Shown: positions 6,218 through 13,630, counted from the stretch's first letter. The stretch is DNA of 17,231 nt from Zwartia sp. (GCA_030653405.1 JAURZO010000084.1:1-17231); one strand, 5' to 3'. Notes: generated by a model from the sequence alone, not told the origin. Translations and numbers: made by a program.

Positions 6218-7465
6218 GTGTTGTTGGTCCCGCCCGCCGTGAAACAAAAAATATTTCATGGCTGGTGGATGGTAGCGGGCTTTATGGCGATCGCGACGGT
6301 TGCCTGGTCGTTTGCGCTGTACGGACCCAGTGTGTATTTACACACGATCAGCCAGTCGCATGACTGGTCGATCGGCTTGGTGTCCTCGGCCCTCACCCTC
6401 GCCTTTCTTGTGAATGCTTCTGTGCTGGGCTTTGTGGGCAGCGCGATCGCCACCTATGGCCCGCAACGCATCATGGCGCTGGGTGCCGCGGTGATGGCGA
6501 GCGGTTTTGCCACGATGGGTTTGATCACTCAGGTCTGGCATGTCTATGCGTGCTTTGCCCTCATGGGGCTGGGTTGGTCATGCCTGTCGACCACCGCGAT
6601 CACCTCTTCGCTCGCTCCGTGGTTTGATCGACACCAAGGTCGCGCGGTCTCCACCGCCCTGCTGGGTGCCAGCATTGGCGGCATGATTGGCGTACCGATT
6701 TTGCTGGCGCTCATCAGTTGGCTCGGCTTCGCTCGCGCAATGCTAGTGGTCGCGCTGGTGGTGTTGGGCACTGTCTGGCCCGTCAGTTTTTTTGTACTGC
6801 GACGCCGTCCTCAGGATCTTGGGTTGTATCCGGATGGCGCGACTGCGGCGGAGTCGGCTGGCGTCAAATCCGCAAAAAAATGGACACGCACCGAGGCCCT
6901 CAATACCTCGGCACTGCGCACAGTCACGCTCGCCTTTGGTCTGGCGCTGATGGTCCAAATCGGTTTTCTGACGCATCAGGTTTCTTTGTTGTTGCCGGCC
7001 ATTGGCGCCTCGGCAACGGCGTTATTTGTCACACTCGCGGCCGTACTGGCATTTTTTGGACGCATCCTGCTCGCGCGCTTTGCCGATCATCTCGATGTGC
7101 GTGTCATCGCCTGCGGTGTCTTGCTCAATGCGGCTATCAGCCTGAGTCTGGGATTTCTCTTTAGCACGCAAGTCTGGGCCTTGGTGCTGGCAGTGCTGGG
7201 CTTTGGTTTGACTGCGGGGAGCATTACCACCCTGCCGCCCTTGATTGTGCGCAGAGAATTCGGGGCCGCGTCGTTTGGCGCGGTGTTCGGGATCACCGCG
7301 ATGCTGATGCAAATCATGTCGGCCATGGGTCCGGCGTTTTTTGGGGTTTTATATGATTTAAGCGGAGGCTATCAATTGCCACTGGGCTTAGCCGCTGTGC
7401 TGAATTTTTTCGCAGCTGCCGTCATCATGCGCGGCCGCAACACACTCACAAAGGAGTCATCATGA
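6218..7465 (+). CDS. MFS transporter, monocarboxylate/oxalate-formate type
   Basis: This 415-residue, 12-helix inner-membrane carrier begins with GTG four bases after the GST stop; other TTG or GTG codons just downstream are possible starts and the Shine-Dalgarno is weak (GAGG within the GST end). The motif HGWWMVAGFMAIATVAWSFA (residues 14-33) and the pattern LAPWFDRHQGRAVSTALLGASIGG are typical of OFA/monocarboxylate-type MFS carriers, which usually import organic anions. The central cytoplasmic loop (about 200-225) is charged (RRRPQDLGLYP), a usual feature. Its TGA stop overlaps the ATG of the following alpha/beta hydrolase (ATGA, 7462-7465), so the carrier and the enzyme are translationally coupled. 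The substrate is not known; it is inferred to be the hydrolase substrate or product. Confidence 0.88.
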   Translation: MLLVPPAVKQKIFHGWWMVAGFMAIATVAWSFALYGPSVYLHTISQSHDWSIGLVSSALTLAFLVNASVLGFVGSAIATYGPQRIMALGAAVMASGFATMGLITQVWHVYACFALMGLGWSCLSTTAITSSLAPWFDRHQGRAVSTALLGASIGGMIGVPILLALISWLGFARAMLVVALVVLGTVWPVSFFVLRRRPQDLGLYPDGATAAESAGVKSAKKWTRTEALNTSALRTVTLAFGLALMVQIGFLTHQVSLLLPAIGASATALFVTLAAVLAFFGRILLARFADHLDVRVIACGVLLNAAISLSLGFLFSTQVWALVLAVLGFGLTAGSITTLPPLIVRREFGAASFGAVFGITAMLMQIMSAMGPAFFGVLYDLSGGYQLPLGLAAVLNFFAAAVIMRGRNTLTKESS

Positions 7466-8328
7466 GCTGGGCCACCACCAAAGACAATATCCGACTGCAT
7501 TATGAAGAAGCCGGCACCGGCACCCCGATCGTATTTGTGCACGAATTCGCCGGTGACTGGCGGGCGTGGGAGCCGCAAATGCGACACTTCTCGCGCCGTC
7601 ATCGCTGCCTCACGTATTCAGCGCGAGGCTACCTCCCCTCGGAGGTTCCCAAAGACGTCAAGGCGTATTCGCAGGAAAACGCCGTCCAAGATATTTTGGC
7701 AGTGATGGATGCGGCCAAGATCGATCGTGCCCATATCGTTGGTCTGTCAATGGGCGGCTTTGCCACGCTGCACTTTGGTTTGACCGCACCCGAGCGCGCT
7801 CTATCCTTGACCGTGGCAGGTGCCGGTTATGCCGCTGAAAAATCCACCCAAGAACTCATGCGCGCAAAATCACGCGCCACTGCAGAACAGTTTGAAAAAA
7901 TTGGCGCCAAAGAAATGGCCAAAACCTATGCGCTAGGTGCCACGCGTGTTCAACTACAAAATAAGAGCCCGCGCGGCTGGCAAGAGTTCGCCACACAACT
8001 AGGCGAACATGACAGCACTGGGGCTGCCAACACCATGCGTGGCGTGCAGGCCTCGCGGCCTTCGATCTACGATTTTGAAGAGCAGCTCAAAAGGATGCAG
8101 GTGCCCACACTCGTCATCAACGGCGACGAGGATGATCAGTGCATCCAGCCTGGTATCTTTTTGAAAAAAACTATTCCTGCTTGCGGCTTGCTCATGCTGC
8201 CTAAAACCGGCCACACCATTAACCTCGAAGAGCCGGACTGGTTTAACCTGTTTCTGGCGGACTTTATCGCGACCGTCGAAGCGGGTCGCTGGGACGTCCG
8301 TGATCCTCGCTCATTACCGAACCATTGA
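7462..8328 (+). CDS. Alpha/beta-fold hydrolase
   Basis: The 288-residue cytoplasmic enzyme carries a complete catalytic triad. The nucleophile elbow is GLSMGG with S96, the acid is D224 in NGDEDDQ, and the histidine is H251 in TGHTINLEEP. HEFAG (27-31) is the oxyanion-hole region, where HG is more usual. It resembles enol-lactone or C-C bond hydrolases and epoxide-hydrolase-like proteins, but the family cannot be narrowed by eye. AAGGAG lies seven bases before the ATG, inside the MFS gene end, and the ATGA overlap ties it to that carrier. With the GST upstream it makes a compact cassette that likely takes up and cleaves an ester or lactone. Fold confident, substrate unknown. Confidence 0.9.
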   Translation: MSWATTKDNIRLHYEEAGTGTPIVFVHEFAGDWRAWEPQMRHFSRRHRCLTYSARGYLPSEVPKDVKAYSQENAVQDILAVMDAAKIDRAHIVGLSMGGFATLHFGLTAPERALSLTVAGAGYAAEKSTQELMRAKSRATAEQFEKIGAKEMAKTYALGATRVQLQNKSPRGWQEFATQLGEHDSTGAANTMRGVQASRPSIYDFEEQLKRMQVPTLVINGDEDDQCIQPGIFLKKTIPACGLLMLPKTGHTINLEEPDWFNLFLADFIATVEAGRWDVRDPRSLPNH

Positions 8329-8387
8329 GTCTACTAACGTGTCAACCATTTTTGTATGAATCATTTTGTGCCTGAACCGAGAATCAG

Positions 8388-8630
8388 ATGAACGCTGAGC
8401 AAGATAACAAAAGCACGTTGGAACAGCGCGTTGAGCAGCGCCTGACCGATCTGGAAATCAAAGCCGGGCTGGCCGACGATATGCTCGACCAGCTCAATCA
8501 GACTATTTTTCGGCAACAGCAAATGATTGACGCGCTGGCGCGAGAGGTCAATGCGCTGCGCCAACAGCTGCCGCAAGACCGCAACTCAGGTTTACAAAAC
8601 TTGCGCGATGAGCTGCCGCCTCATTATTGA
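8388..8630 (+). CDS. slyX: SlyX family protein
   Basis: This is a small, 80-residue cytoplasmic protein. Residues about 10-60 form a continuous heptad-rich coiled coil (LEQRVEQRLTDLEIKAGLAD, then DMLDQLNQTIFRQQQMIDAL), and the C-terminus ends in the SlyX hallmark LRDELPPHY (PPHY). The length matches the family. The function of SlyX is not established; it is often beside slyD, which is not the case here. It lies 59 bases after the alpha/beta hydrolase gene, perhaps with its own promoter, and has only a weak Shine-Dalgarno. Its last codons overlap by seven bases the end of the convergent GST gene, and a perfect hairpin covers both stop codons. Confidence 0.9.
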   Translation: MNAEQDNKSTLEQRVEQRLTDLEIKAGLADDMLDQLNQTIFRQQQMIDALAREVNALRQQLPQDRNSGLQNLRDELPPHY

Positions 8631-8636
8631 GGCGGC
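8615..8636. terminator. Hairpin on overlapping stop codons of slyX and the convergent GST
   Basis: GCCGCCTCA (8615-8623) and TGAGGCGGC (8628-8636) are exact reverse complements with loop TTAT. The slyX stop TGA (8628-8630) and the GST stop TAA (minus, 8626-8624) both lie in it. It is GC-rich and symmetrical, as expected of a bidirectional terminator, but U-runs are lacking (only ATTT follows on the plus side), so it may instead protect 3' ends. Confidence 0.55.
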
Positions 8637-9244
8637 GATTTCGCCATAATCTGCTTGAACAGCGCACTCTCGATCCAGCCCTCCAGCCAACGACGCGTCG
8701 CCTGATAAGGGCTGGCGGCGAACCAGACGGCATCGACGGCTGCAAATTGTCTGACAAATGGAAATATCGCCACATCCGCGAGTGCGGGTGAGTCACCGCC
8801 CAGAAAAGGCGATGCACTCAACATTTTCTCCAGCACCTCGATCTGACAGGTCCGCGCCTGCTCGCGATAATACGCCGCCTCAAACTCCGGATACCGCTCA
8901 GCATACTTGTAACGATCAAGCCAATGCTTAAACGTCGTATCGTTCACATTGATGAGCGCGTCATGAGAAGGCAACTCCCGCAACCACTGCTGCGGATCGT
9001 TTTGCTTTAACGCCCAACGCATGATGTCAAGACTCTGCTCAATCACCTGACCATCTGCGCAATGGAGGACAGGCACCGTCCCTTTAGGAGACAGTGCCAA
9101 CATCTCTGGCGGTTTATCTCGCAAACTAATCTCGCGGATCTCGACAGGGATCCCCGCGCAGCGCAATGCCATACGCGCCCGCATCGCGTAGGGGCAACGT
9201 CGATAAGAATATAAAACCGCCTGACCCAATTGCTGTCGCGCCAT
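8624..9244 (-). CDS. Glutathione S-transferase family protein, CPYA (cysteine) type
   Basis: The 206-residue product has a thioredoxin-like N-domain beginning LYSYRRCPYAMRARMAL; C17 in the CPYA motif is the likely catalytic cysteine, as in omega-class, Grx2-like GSTs. TVPVL holds the cis-proline (P58) and VIEQSLDIM (67-75) the glutathione-binding Glu-Gln-Ser. Such enzymes usually act as thiol transferases or dehydroascorbate/deglutathionylating reductases rather than conjugators. The ATG at 9244 shares its A with the stop of the amidohydrolase (TGATG), with GGAG five bases upstream; a TTG at 9247 is less likely. The coupling suggests it works with the amidohydrolase. Its 3' end overlaps slyX by seven bases. 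Confidence 0.87.
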   Translation of the reverse strand: MARQQLGQAVLYSYRRCPYAMRARMALRCAGIPVEIREISLRDKPPEMLALSPKGTVPVLHCADGQVIEQSLDIMRWALKQNDPQQWLRELPSHDALINVNDTTFKHWLDRYKYAERYPEFEAAYYREQARTCQIEVLEKMLSASPFLGGDSPALADVAIFPFVRQFAAVDAVWFAASPYQATRRWLEGWIESALFKQIMAKSPPQ

Positions 9245-10320
9245 CAAAGCTCCAGTCGATATGCGCGCGCGGCGGTTCCGAAAAATAACGCATGCTTTTC
9301 ATCTGCCGAATACGGCATCACGATACGTTTAAACGCATTCCACAAGACGTGATACTCGACCGACTCGCGATCAGGCGGAAAATTGCTCTCGAACATACAA
9401 CGTTCGGCACCGAAGGTCTCGATACAAAATTTGAAATAAGGACCCCACACCTCAGCCAGTCGCTGGGAGTCCGCGGGTCGCTCGAGTGCTTCCATACCAA
9501 AGCCAAGATAGGGCATGCCCAAGCCACCGAGTTTCACAAAAACATTCGGGCATTTTGCGAGCTCACGCATCGACTGCTGCCAGTGCGCCAAGGCCTCAGG
9601 CTCGCGCTCCGCATAGGTCCGCGTCTTGCCGACAAAGCCACCGATGTGATTCAGATTGATGGTCGTATCAGGAAACGCGCGAGCCAGATCTGCAAGCTCA
9701 AGCAACTGATGGTGATACACCATCGCATCAAAACTTAGATTCCGGGGCCCGAGCATGGCGAACCCTGCACGAAACGTGGGATGCGCCAACAAGCCTGGCT
9801 CGATCACATAGCGACCATTGTTGAGCTTTTCATCCGCATCCCATTTGGTGATGAGGCGAATGCCACGGTAACGCCTGGACGATGTGGCCATCTGTGCGTC
9901 GAGCAGCTCGGCGATCTCGGCACCATAGGTCAAGTCCGCGCCACCGACAATACCCGCAGCCACCAAGGTCTGACCGTAGGCCTGACTTGCAGCGACAGCG
10001 GCCATACCATTGGCAAACTCCACCTCGCCGAGATGCTTCATCATGTCGGGAACCGTCTTGCCGTAATAAGACCCGCCCTCGATATACACCGTGCCTTGAA
10101 TGTTGTGACCCGACTGAGTGTCTGCCAAAAACTCTTTGATGAGATAGGTCTGACCAGGCTTGTCCCACAAATGGTGATGCGCATCAATAATTGGGCGTTC
10201 AGGCTCGATGATGTCTTCGCGATGACACGCGCGCCAGGCAGCGTTGTCTTTCAAGACGTGCGCAGGTGCGGGTGTGCCGTCTGGATTTTTTAATTGTCGG
10301 ACAACGAGCATTGATGGCAT
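9244..10320 (-). CDS. Amidohydrolase-2 family metal-dependent hydrolase (lactonase-like)
   Basis: This 358-residue enzyme has the amidohydrolase-2 TIM-barrel. Metal-binding H48 and H50 lie in IDAHHHLWD, further histidines in VYHHQ (203-204) and LNHIGG (H225), and the catalytic aspartate is D317 in ESNFPPD. This set resembles the sugar-lactone, pyrone-dicarboxylate and muconolactone-type hydrolases (LigI-like) or decarboxylases of the same superfamily; the substrate cannot be chosen from sequence. About 40 residues precede the barrel, a modest N-terminal extension. AAGGAG lies just upstream of the ATG, supporting the start. The TGA stop overlaps the start of the GST gene. It diverges from sqr, and the FNR-like palindrome sits only 21 bases upstream of its start, where it would more likely repress than activate. 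Confidence 0.87.
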   Translation of the reverse strand: MPSMLVVRQLKNPDGTPAPAHVLKDNAAWRACHREDIIEPERPIIDAHHHLWDKPGQTYLIKEFLADTQSGHNIQGTVYIEGGSYYGKTVPDMMKHLGEVEFANGMAAVAASQAYGQTLVAAGIVGGADLTYGAEIAELLDAQMATSSRRYRGIRLITKWDADEKLNNGRYVIEPGLLAHPTFRAGFAMLGPRNLSFDAMVYHHQLLELADLARAFPDTTINLNHIGGFVGKTRTYAEREPEALAHWQQSMRELAKCPNVFVKLGGLGMPYLGFGMEALERPADSQRLAEVWGPYFKFCIETFGAERCMFESNFPPDRESVEYHVLWNAFKRIVMPYSADEKHALFFGTAARAYRLEL

Positions 10321-10334
10321 TGATCTCTCCTTAA

Positions 10335-10348
10335 TTGACTTATATCAA
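10335..10348. promoter_or_regulatory. FNR/DNR-type box between amidohydrolase and sqr
   Basis: TTGACTTATATCAA on the plus strand, read on the minus strand as TTGATATAAGTCAA, fits the FNR/DNR consensus TTGAT-N4-(A/G)TCAA. It is embedded in the longer perfect palindrome AATTGA-N6-TCAATT (10333-10350). For the plus-strand sqr gene, AT-rich -10-like hexamers follow at 10380-10385 (TATATT) and 10392-10397 (TATTTT), the latter giving a class I spacing near -62. The regulator is inferred, not proven. Confidence 0.6.
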
Positions 10349-10417
10349 TTGTCTCACCATTGAATATATGGCTGAACATTATATTTGGTGCTATTTTGAA
10401 ATGTGGACATCGGTGGT

Positions 10418-10449
10418 GCAGCTCCATAAGCGCCGCAGTTCCATAAGCG
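10418..10449. repeat. 15-bp direct repeat, period 17, in the sqr leader
   Basis: GCAGCTCCATAAGCG (10418-10432) and GCAGTTCCATAAGCG (10435-10449) differ by one base; a third partial copy starts with GCAG at 10452. The array lies between the candidate promoter and the sqr Shine-Dalgarno. It may be a regulator site or a slippage product. Confidence 0.8.
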
Positions 10450-10500
10450 GTGCAGATCTTTGCTCCATCATGCCAAGACGCACGTTCAGGAGATGACGAT

Positions 10501-11877
10501 ATGACCCAAGCAAAATCAAAAGCAACAACAATGGCATCGGCAACAACGAACATGCTGCAACAGGCACTCAGCGACCCTGACAGAAGACGTTGGATCAAGG
10601 CACTGGGTGCGGTACCCGTTTCAGCGGGCTTGTTTAGTATTCACCAGCAAGCGCAGGCGAGCATTAAAACCAATGCGCATATCGTCATCGCGGGGAGTGG
10701 CTTGGGTGGCATTGCGCTTGCCAACCGTCTGACTCGCATGCTTGATGGTGTCAAGATCACCATCATTGACGCAAAAGAAGAACACAACTATCAGCCTGGC
10801 TACACCTTGGTGGCTACGGGGGTGTGGCCCATCAGTAAAGTACGCGAACGCAATGTCGACTATCTGCCCTTGAGCGTGACATGGAAAAGAACAATGGTGT
10901 CGAGCTTTGATCCCGACAACAACAGCGTCACAACCTCGTCAGGTGAAAAGATCGGCTACGACTTTTTAGTGGTCGCGACCGGTGTGCATATGGATTTCGG
11001 ACTCATCGAAGGGATGGACGTCGGCGCCATTGGTAAAAATGGTTTGATGAGCGTGTATCCAAGCCCTCAGGCGGCAGCGGCCACTTGGAGCGCCATGCAA
11101 ACCTTCACAAAAAAGGGTGGACAGGCACTCATGACGCTACCCGCCACGCCACTCAAGTGCGCCGGTGCGCCACTGAAAATGACGTTCATGCTGCGCGATC
11201 GCTTGTTAGAGGCCGGCACACTCGGTCAATCCAACATCCTGTTTCAGTCCGCACTCACCAATGTTTTTGGTGTCAAAGTTGTCAATGACAATGTGCTTGA
11301 GCGCTGGAAGAACCTGGGGATCAACGTCGGCTACGAGCAGACACTCAAAAGTATTGATATCGGCGCGCGGCAAGCCGCTTTTTTACAAAAGTCAGGCGAG
11401 ATTATCAAACTCCCCTATGACGCGATACACGTGGTGCCGCCCATGCGTGCGCCAGACTCCGTTAAAAACAGCGCGCTGGCCTGGAAGTCTGGCGCGATGG
11501 CGGCGGGAGGCTGGCTAGAGGTCGATCCGTCGACTCTGCAACACCGTCGCTACAAAAATGTGTTTGGCGTGGGTGATGTCAATGGCACACCGCGCGGCAA
11601 AACCGCAGCAACGGTTAAAAAGAGTGCGCCGATCGTGGCGAACAATCTGGTACAAGCCATTCAGCAAAAAGAATTGGATCAACGTTTTGATGGTTATACC
11701 TCCTGCCCGCTCGTCACACGCGTGGGCTCGGCCTTGCTGATCGAATTTGATTATGAGGGAAAGCTCACGCCCTCGATTCCTTTTATTGAACCGCTGCAGG
11801 ACAGCTATTTTGCCTGGCTAATGAAATACAGCATGCTCAAGCCCGCATACATCGCGACCTTGAAAGGGAATGTTTGA
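10501..11877 (+). CDS. sqr: Sulfide:quinone oxidoreductase, type II, with Tat-like signal
   Basis: This 458-residue flavoprotein should oxidise sulfide to a persulfide or sulfane sulfur and pass electrons to quinone at the inner membrane. The FAD-binding GSGLGG is at 65-70. The only two cysteines are the redox pair: C220 in PLKCAGAP and C402 in DGYTSCPLVT, both hallmarks of type II (SQOR-like) enzymes, along with LQHRRYKNVFGVGDV. The N-terminus is unusual: RRRWIK (28-33) followed by a hydrophobic stretch and QAQA (50-53) looks like a Tat signal, implying a periplasmic location. The start is ATG 10501, with AGGAG eight bases upstream; a GTG at 10450 lacks a ribosome-binding site. An FNR/DNR-like box and direct repeats precede it. 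A small membrane-protein gene follows. The family call is strong; export is inferred. Confidence 0.9.
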   Translation: MTQAKSKATTMASATTNMLQQALSDPDRRRWIKALGAVPVSAGLFSIHQQAQASIKTNAHIVIAGSGLGGIALANRLTRMLDGVKITIIDAKEEHNYQPGYTLVATGVWPISKVRERNVDYLPLSVTWKRTMVSSFDPDNNSVTTSSGEKIGYDFLVVATGVHMDFGLIEGMDVGAIGKNGLMSVYPSPQAAAATWSAMQTFTKKGGQALMTLPATPLKCAGAPLKMTFMLRDRLLEAGTLGQSNILFQSALTNVFGVKVVNDNVLERWKNLGINVGYEQTLKSIDIGARQAAFLQKSGEIIKLPYDAIHVVPPMRAPDSVKNSALAWKSGAMAAGGWLEVDPSTLQHRRYKNVFGVGDVNGTPRGKTAATVKKSAPIVANNLVQAIQQKELDQRFDGYTSCPLVTRVGSALLIEFDYEGKLTPSIPFIEPLQDSYFAWLMKYSMLKPAYIATLKGNV

Positions 11878-11896
11878 CGGGCTGCGCTATGCGGCC

Positions 11897-11983
11897 ATGA
11901 CAACCACAACAGCAACAGCAACGACATCAATGACAACGACAACAACGACAACAACGACAGCACAGTCGCTCATTGATAGTTAA
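11897..11983 (+). other. ACA/ACG microsatellite-like tract with a 28-codon threonine-rich ORF
   Basis: Between sqr and the membrane gene lies a run of ACA, ACG, ACC and GCA triplets. It is open from ATG 11897 to TAA 11981-11983 and would encode 28 residues, mostly Thr with a few Ala, ending AQSLIDS. No convincing Shine-Dalgarno precedes the ATG (GCGGCC). It may be only a triplet expansion in the spacer; expression as a peptide or leader is unproven. Confidence 0.4.
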
Positions 11984-11999
11984 TCAAACGAGACACATC

Positions 12000-12344
12000 A
12001 TGACCTACGACATCTTGCTTGCACTCAATATCTTTTGGGAAATCGCATTGGGCAAAATACAGATCATTTTGCTTGGCGCGTTTATCTGGCTCATCATCTC
12101 GGGCATCGCTCTGAGTAAAAGACCCATCCACTGGCGGGTCGTTTTACGCACGGCGCTGATACCCGCCGCGATTGTGACAGTGGTGATGTTTTTATTATTT
12201 CCCGGGCAGTCGTATTCGTCGCTCTCGGAGATGGGCTATTGGGTCGACTGGGCCGTGCTCAGTGCCGTTGCCTTAGGCTTTGGTACTGTTGCATTCCTGT
12301 ATGCCGTACCCGCGTTGATTATTTTCAAACGCAACAGTACTTAA
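12000..12344 (+). CDS. Small integral membrane protein of unknown function, downstream of sqr
   Basis: The 114-residue product is strongly hydrophobic. About three or four transmembrane helices are visible: residues 5-14 joined to 20-38 (ending LIISGIAL), 48-65 (LIPAAIVTVVMFLLF) and 83-108 (WAVLSAVALGFGTVAFLYAVPALIIF). A short basic loop, SKRPIHWR, sits between helices two and three, and the C-terminus KRNST is probably cytoplasmic. I do not recognise the family. ATG 12000 is preferred; the ORF can be extended to a TTG at 11973 but nothing supports it, and the Shine-Dalgarno (ACGAGA) is weak. Its place 122 bases after sqr on the same strand suggests a role with the quinone-linked enzyme, but this is context only. 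Confidence 0.7.
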   Translation: MTYDILLALNIFWEIALGKIQIILLGAFIWLIISGIALSKRPIHWRVVLRTALIPAAIVTVVMFLLFPGQSYSSLSEMGYWVDWAVLSAVALGFGTVAFLYAVPALIIFKRNST

Positions 12345-12364
12345 GAGGGATACCGGCCAGAAAA

Positions 12365-13606
12365 CTAAGAGCAAAAGAACGCGCTTAACTCGGCAGAGGG
12401 TGTGTAGATCGGTACGTATCCGCGCATAAAGACCTGTGTATTGCGTGTATAGGCCGCCCAGGGAATCGTCGCCCCCTCTTCAGACAAGGCACCGCACACA
12501 CGTGCACGCAAAATTCCGGCGGGATTTTCCATATCGACGACAGATTCGCGCTCCTCTGCCGTGAACGACTGCAAATTCCGAACGACGTCATGCGCGACCG
12601 TACCTGGCAGCAAGCAGGCAGTCGCCAGACAACAGCCTCCTGTGACGGCAAGAGAGCCGTGCGCAGACTGGGGTGTGAAATATCGCACCGTAATATGCCC
12701 CGCGCCCTGAGGTGGGGACACCATGCAAATCTTTGGGATGGTCTCACTGTTTTCGAGCTCAGTGCGCGTCATCAATTCGCCGTTACGCTTCTTGAGGCCC
12801 ATTTTTAAACCCGCTTCTACCCAAATTTCACGAAGCTTATTTTTAAGCGCCTGATTCTGGTTCAACACATCAGGCATCTCATCGCCACGCACACCTAAAT
12901 CGGCTGCCTTGACAATCACCATCGGTACCGCCACGTCGAGGCAGCTCGCCACGACACCCGCAAACACATCCTTGCGTTGACCGGTCGGGAAAAGCTTGCC
13001 CGTTTTAGCGCCGATCGGATGTCTCAGGCTGAGCTCGACACCCGGAAACGCGCCCATCACCCCAGGGATTTCTGTATCTGCAGGGATCTCTGCATTACCG
13101 TTGGGCGTGCTGACGCGCGCATCGGTGATGACGCGAGTATTGGTATTAAAAATTCGTAGTTGAGTCAATGGTGTCTGAGCTTGAATCAAGCCCGTTTCCA
13201 ACGCATAGAGCGGCAGCGCGGCGGACATGTTGCCGCAATTGACACTCCAGTCTATCGCGGATCTGTCCGCGGCAAGCTGCGCCAGGGTACTGCTCAAGTC
13301 AGCCTCGGGGCCCTCATGCATGTTGAGCATAAAGACCTTGTTGCTGGTGGCGAGACCGCGCCCCAAACCGTTGACCTGCTTGTTGCCCTTGGTTTCACCC
13401 GAAACAGGCACGCCCATGATGCGGCGAATCAACTCTTCTTTGAGCGCTAGCGCGGCGGGGAGGTGAGGCTCCCAAAGCACGACACCAGTAGAGGTGCCGC
13501 CGCGCATGTAATACAGGGGGAAGTGTGCAACACCGTTGAACAACCTGGGAGAAAAAACCTCAAAGCCTGGTGGACTAGGCTGAACTGAAGAAAGGCTACT
13601 CAACAT
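12365..13606 (-). CDS. PrpF-family isomerase (possible 4-oxalomesaconate tautomerase-like)
   Basis: This 413-residue protein has the PrpF/diaminopimelate-epimerase-like double fold. Landmarks are YYMRGGTSTG (32-41), SNKVFML around K90, VNCGNMSAA (C124 in the CGN motif) and the long C-terminal half with AVPMVIVKAADLG and SPPQ. PrpF relatives isomerise 2-methylaconitate or shift a double bond in 4-oxalomesaconate (GalD/LigU), so a tricarboxylic or aromatic-breakdown substrate is likely. The usual MRGGTSKG lysine is Thr here, so this may be a divergent branch. No prpB/C/D genes are near. It starts 24 bases after the EF-hand gene; AGGAG lies 18 bases before the ATG, unusually far. Convergent with the small membrane gene, 20 bases away. 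Confidence 0.82.
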   Translation of the reverse strand: MLSSLSSVQPSPPGFEVFSPRLFNGVAHFPLYYMRGGTSTGVVLWEPHLPAALALKEELIRRIMGVPVSGETKGNKQVNGLGRGLATSNKVFMLNMHEGPEADLSSTLAQLAADRSAIDWSVNCGNMSAALPLYALETGLIQAQTPLTQLRIFNTNTRVITDARVSTPNGNAEIPADTEIPGVMGAFPGVELSLRHPIGAKTGKLFPTGQRKDVFAGVVASCLDVAVPMVIVKAADLGVRGDEMPDVLNQNQALKNKLREIWVEAGLKMGLKKRNGELMTRTELENSETIPKICMVSPPQGAGHITVRYFTPQSAHGSLAVTGGCCLATACLLPGTVAHDVVRNLQSFTAEERESVVDMENPAGILRARVCGALSEEGATIPWAAYTRNTQVFMRGYVPIYTPSAELSAFFCS

Positions 13607-13630
13607 GATTGCAACACTCGCAACTCCTGC

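Noticed and set aside
10450..10500. GTG start upstream for sqr
   Set aside because: There is no ribosome-binding site there, whereas ATG 10501 has AGGAG at good spacing and yields a proper Tat-like N-terminus.
11897..11983. thrL-like threonine attenuator leader
   Set aside because: The peptide is Thr-rich, but no terminator/antiterminator stems follow and the downstream gene is a small membrane protein, not a threonine pathway gene.
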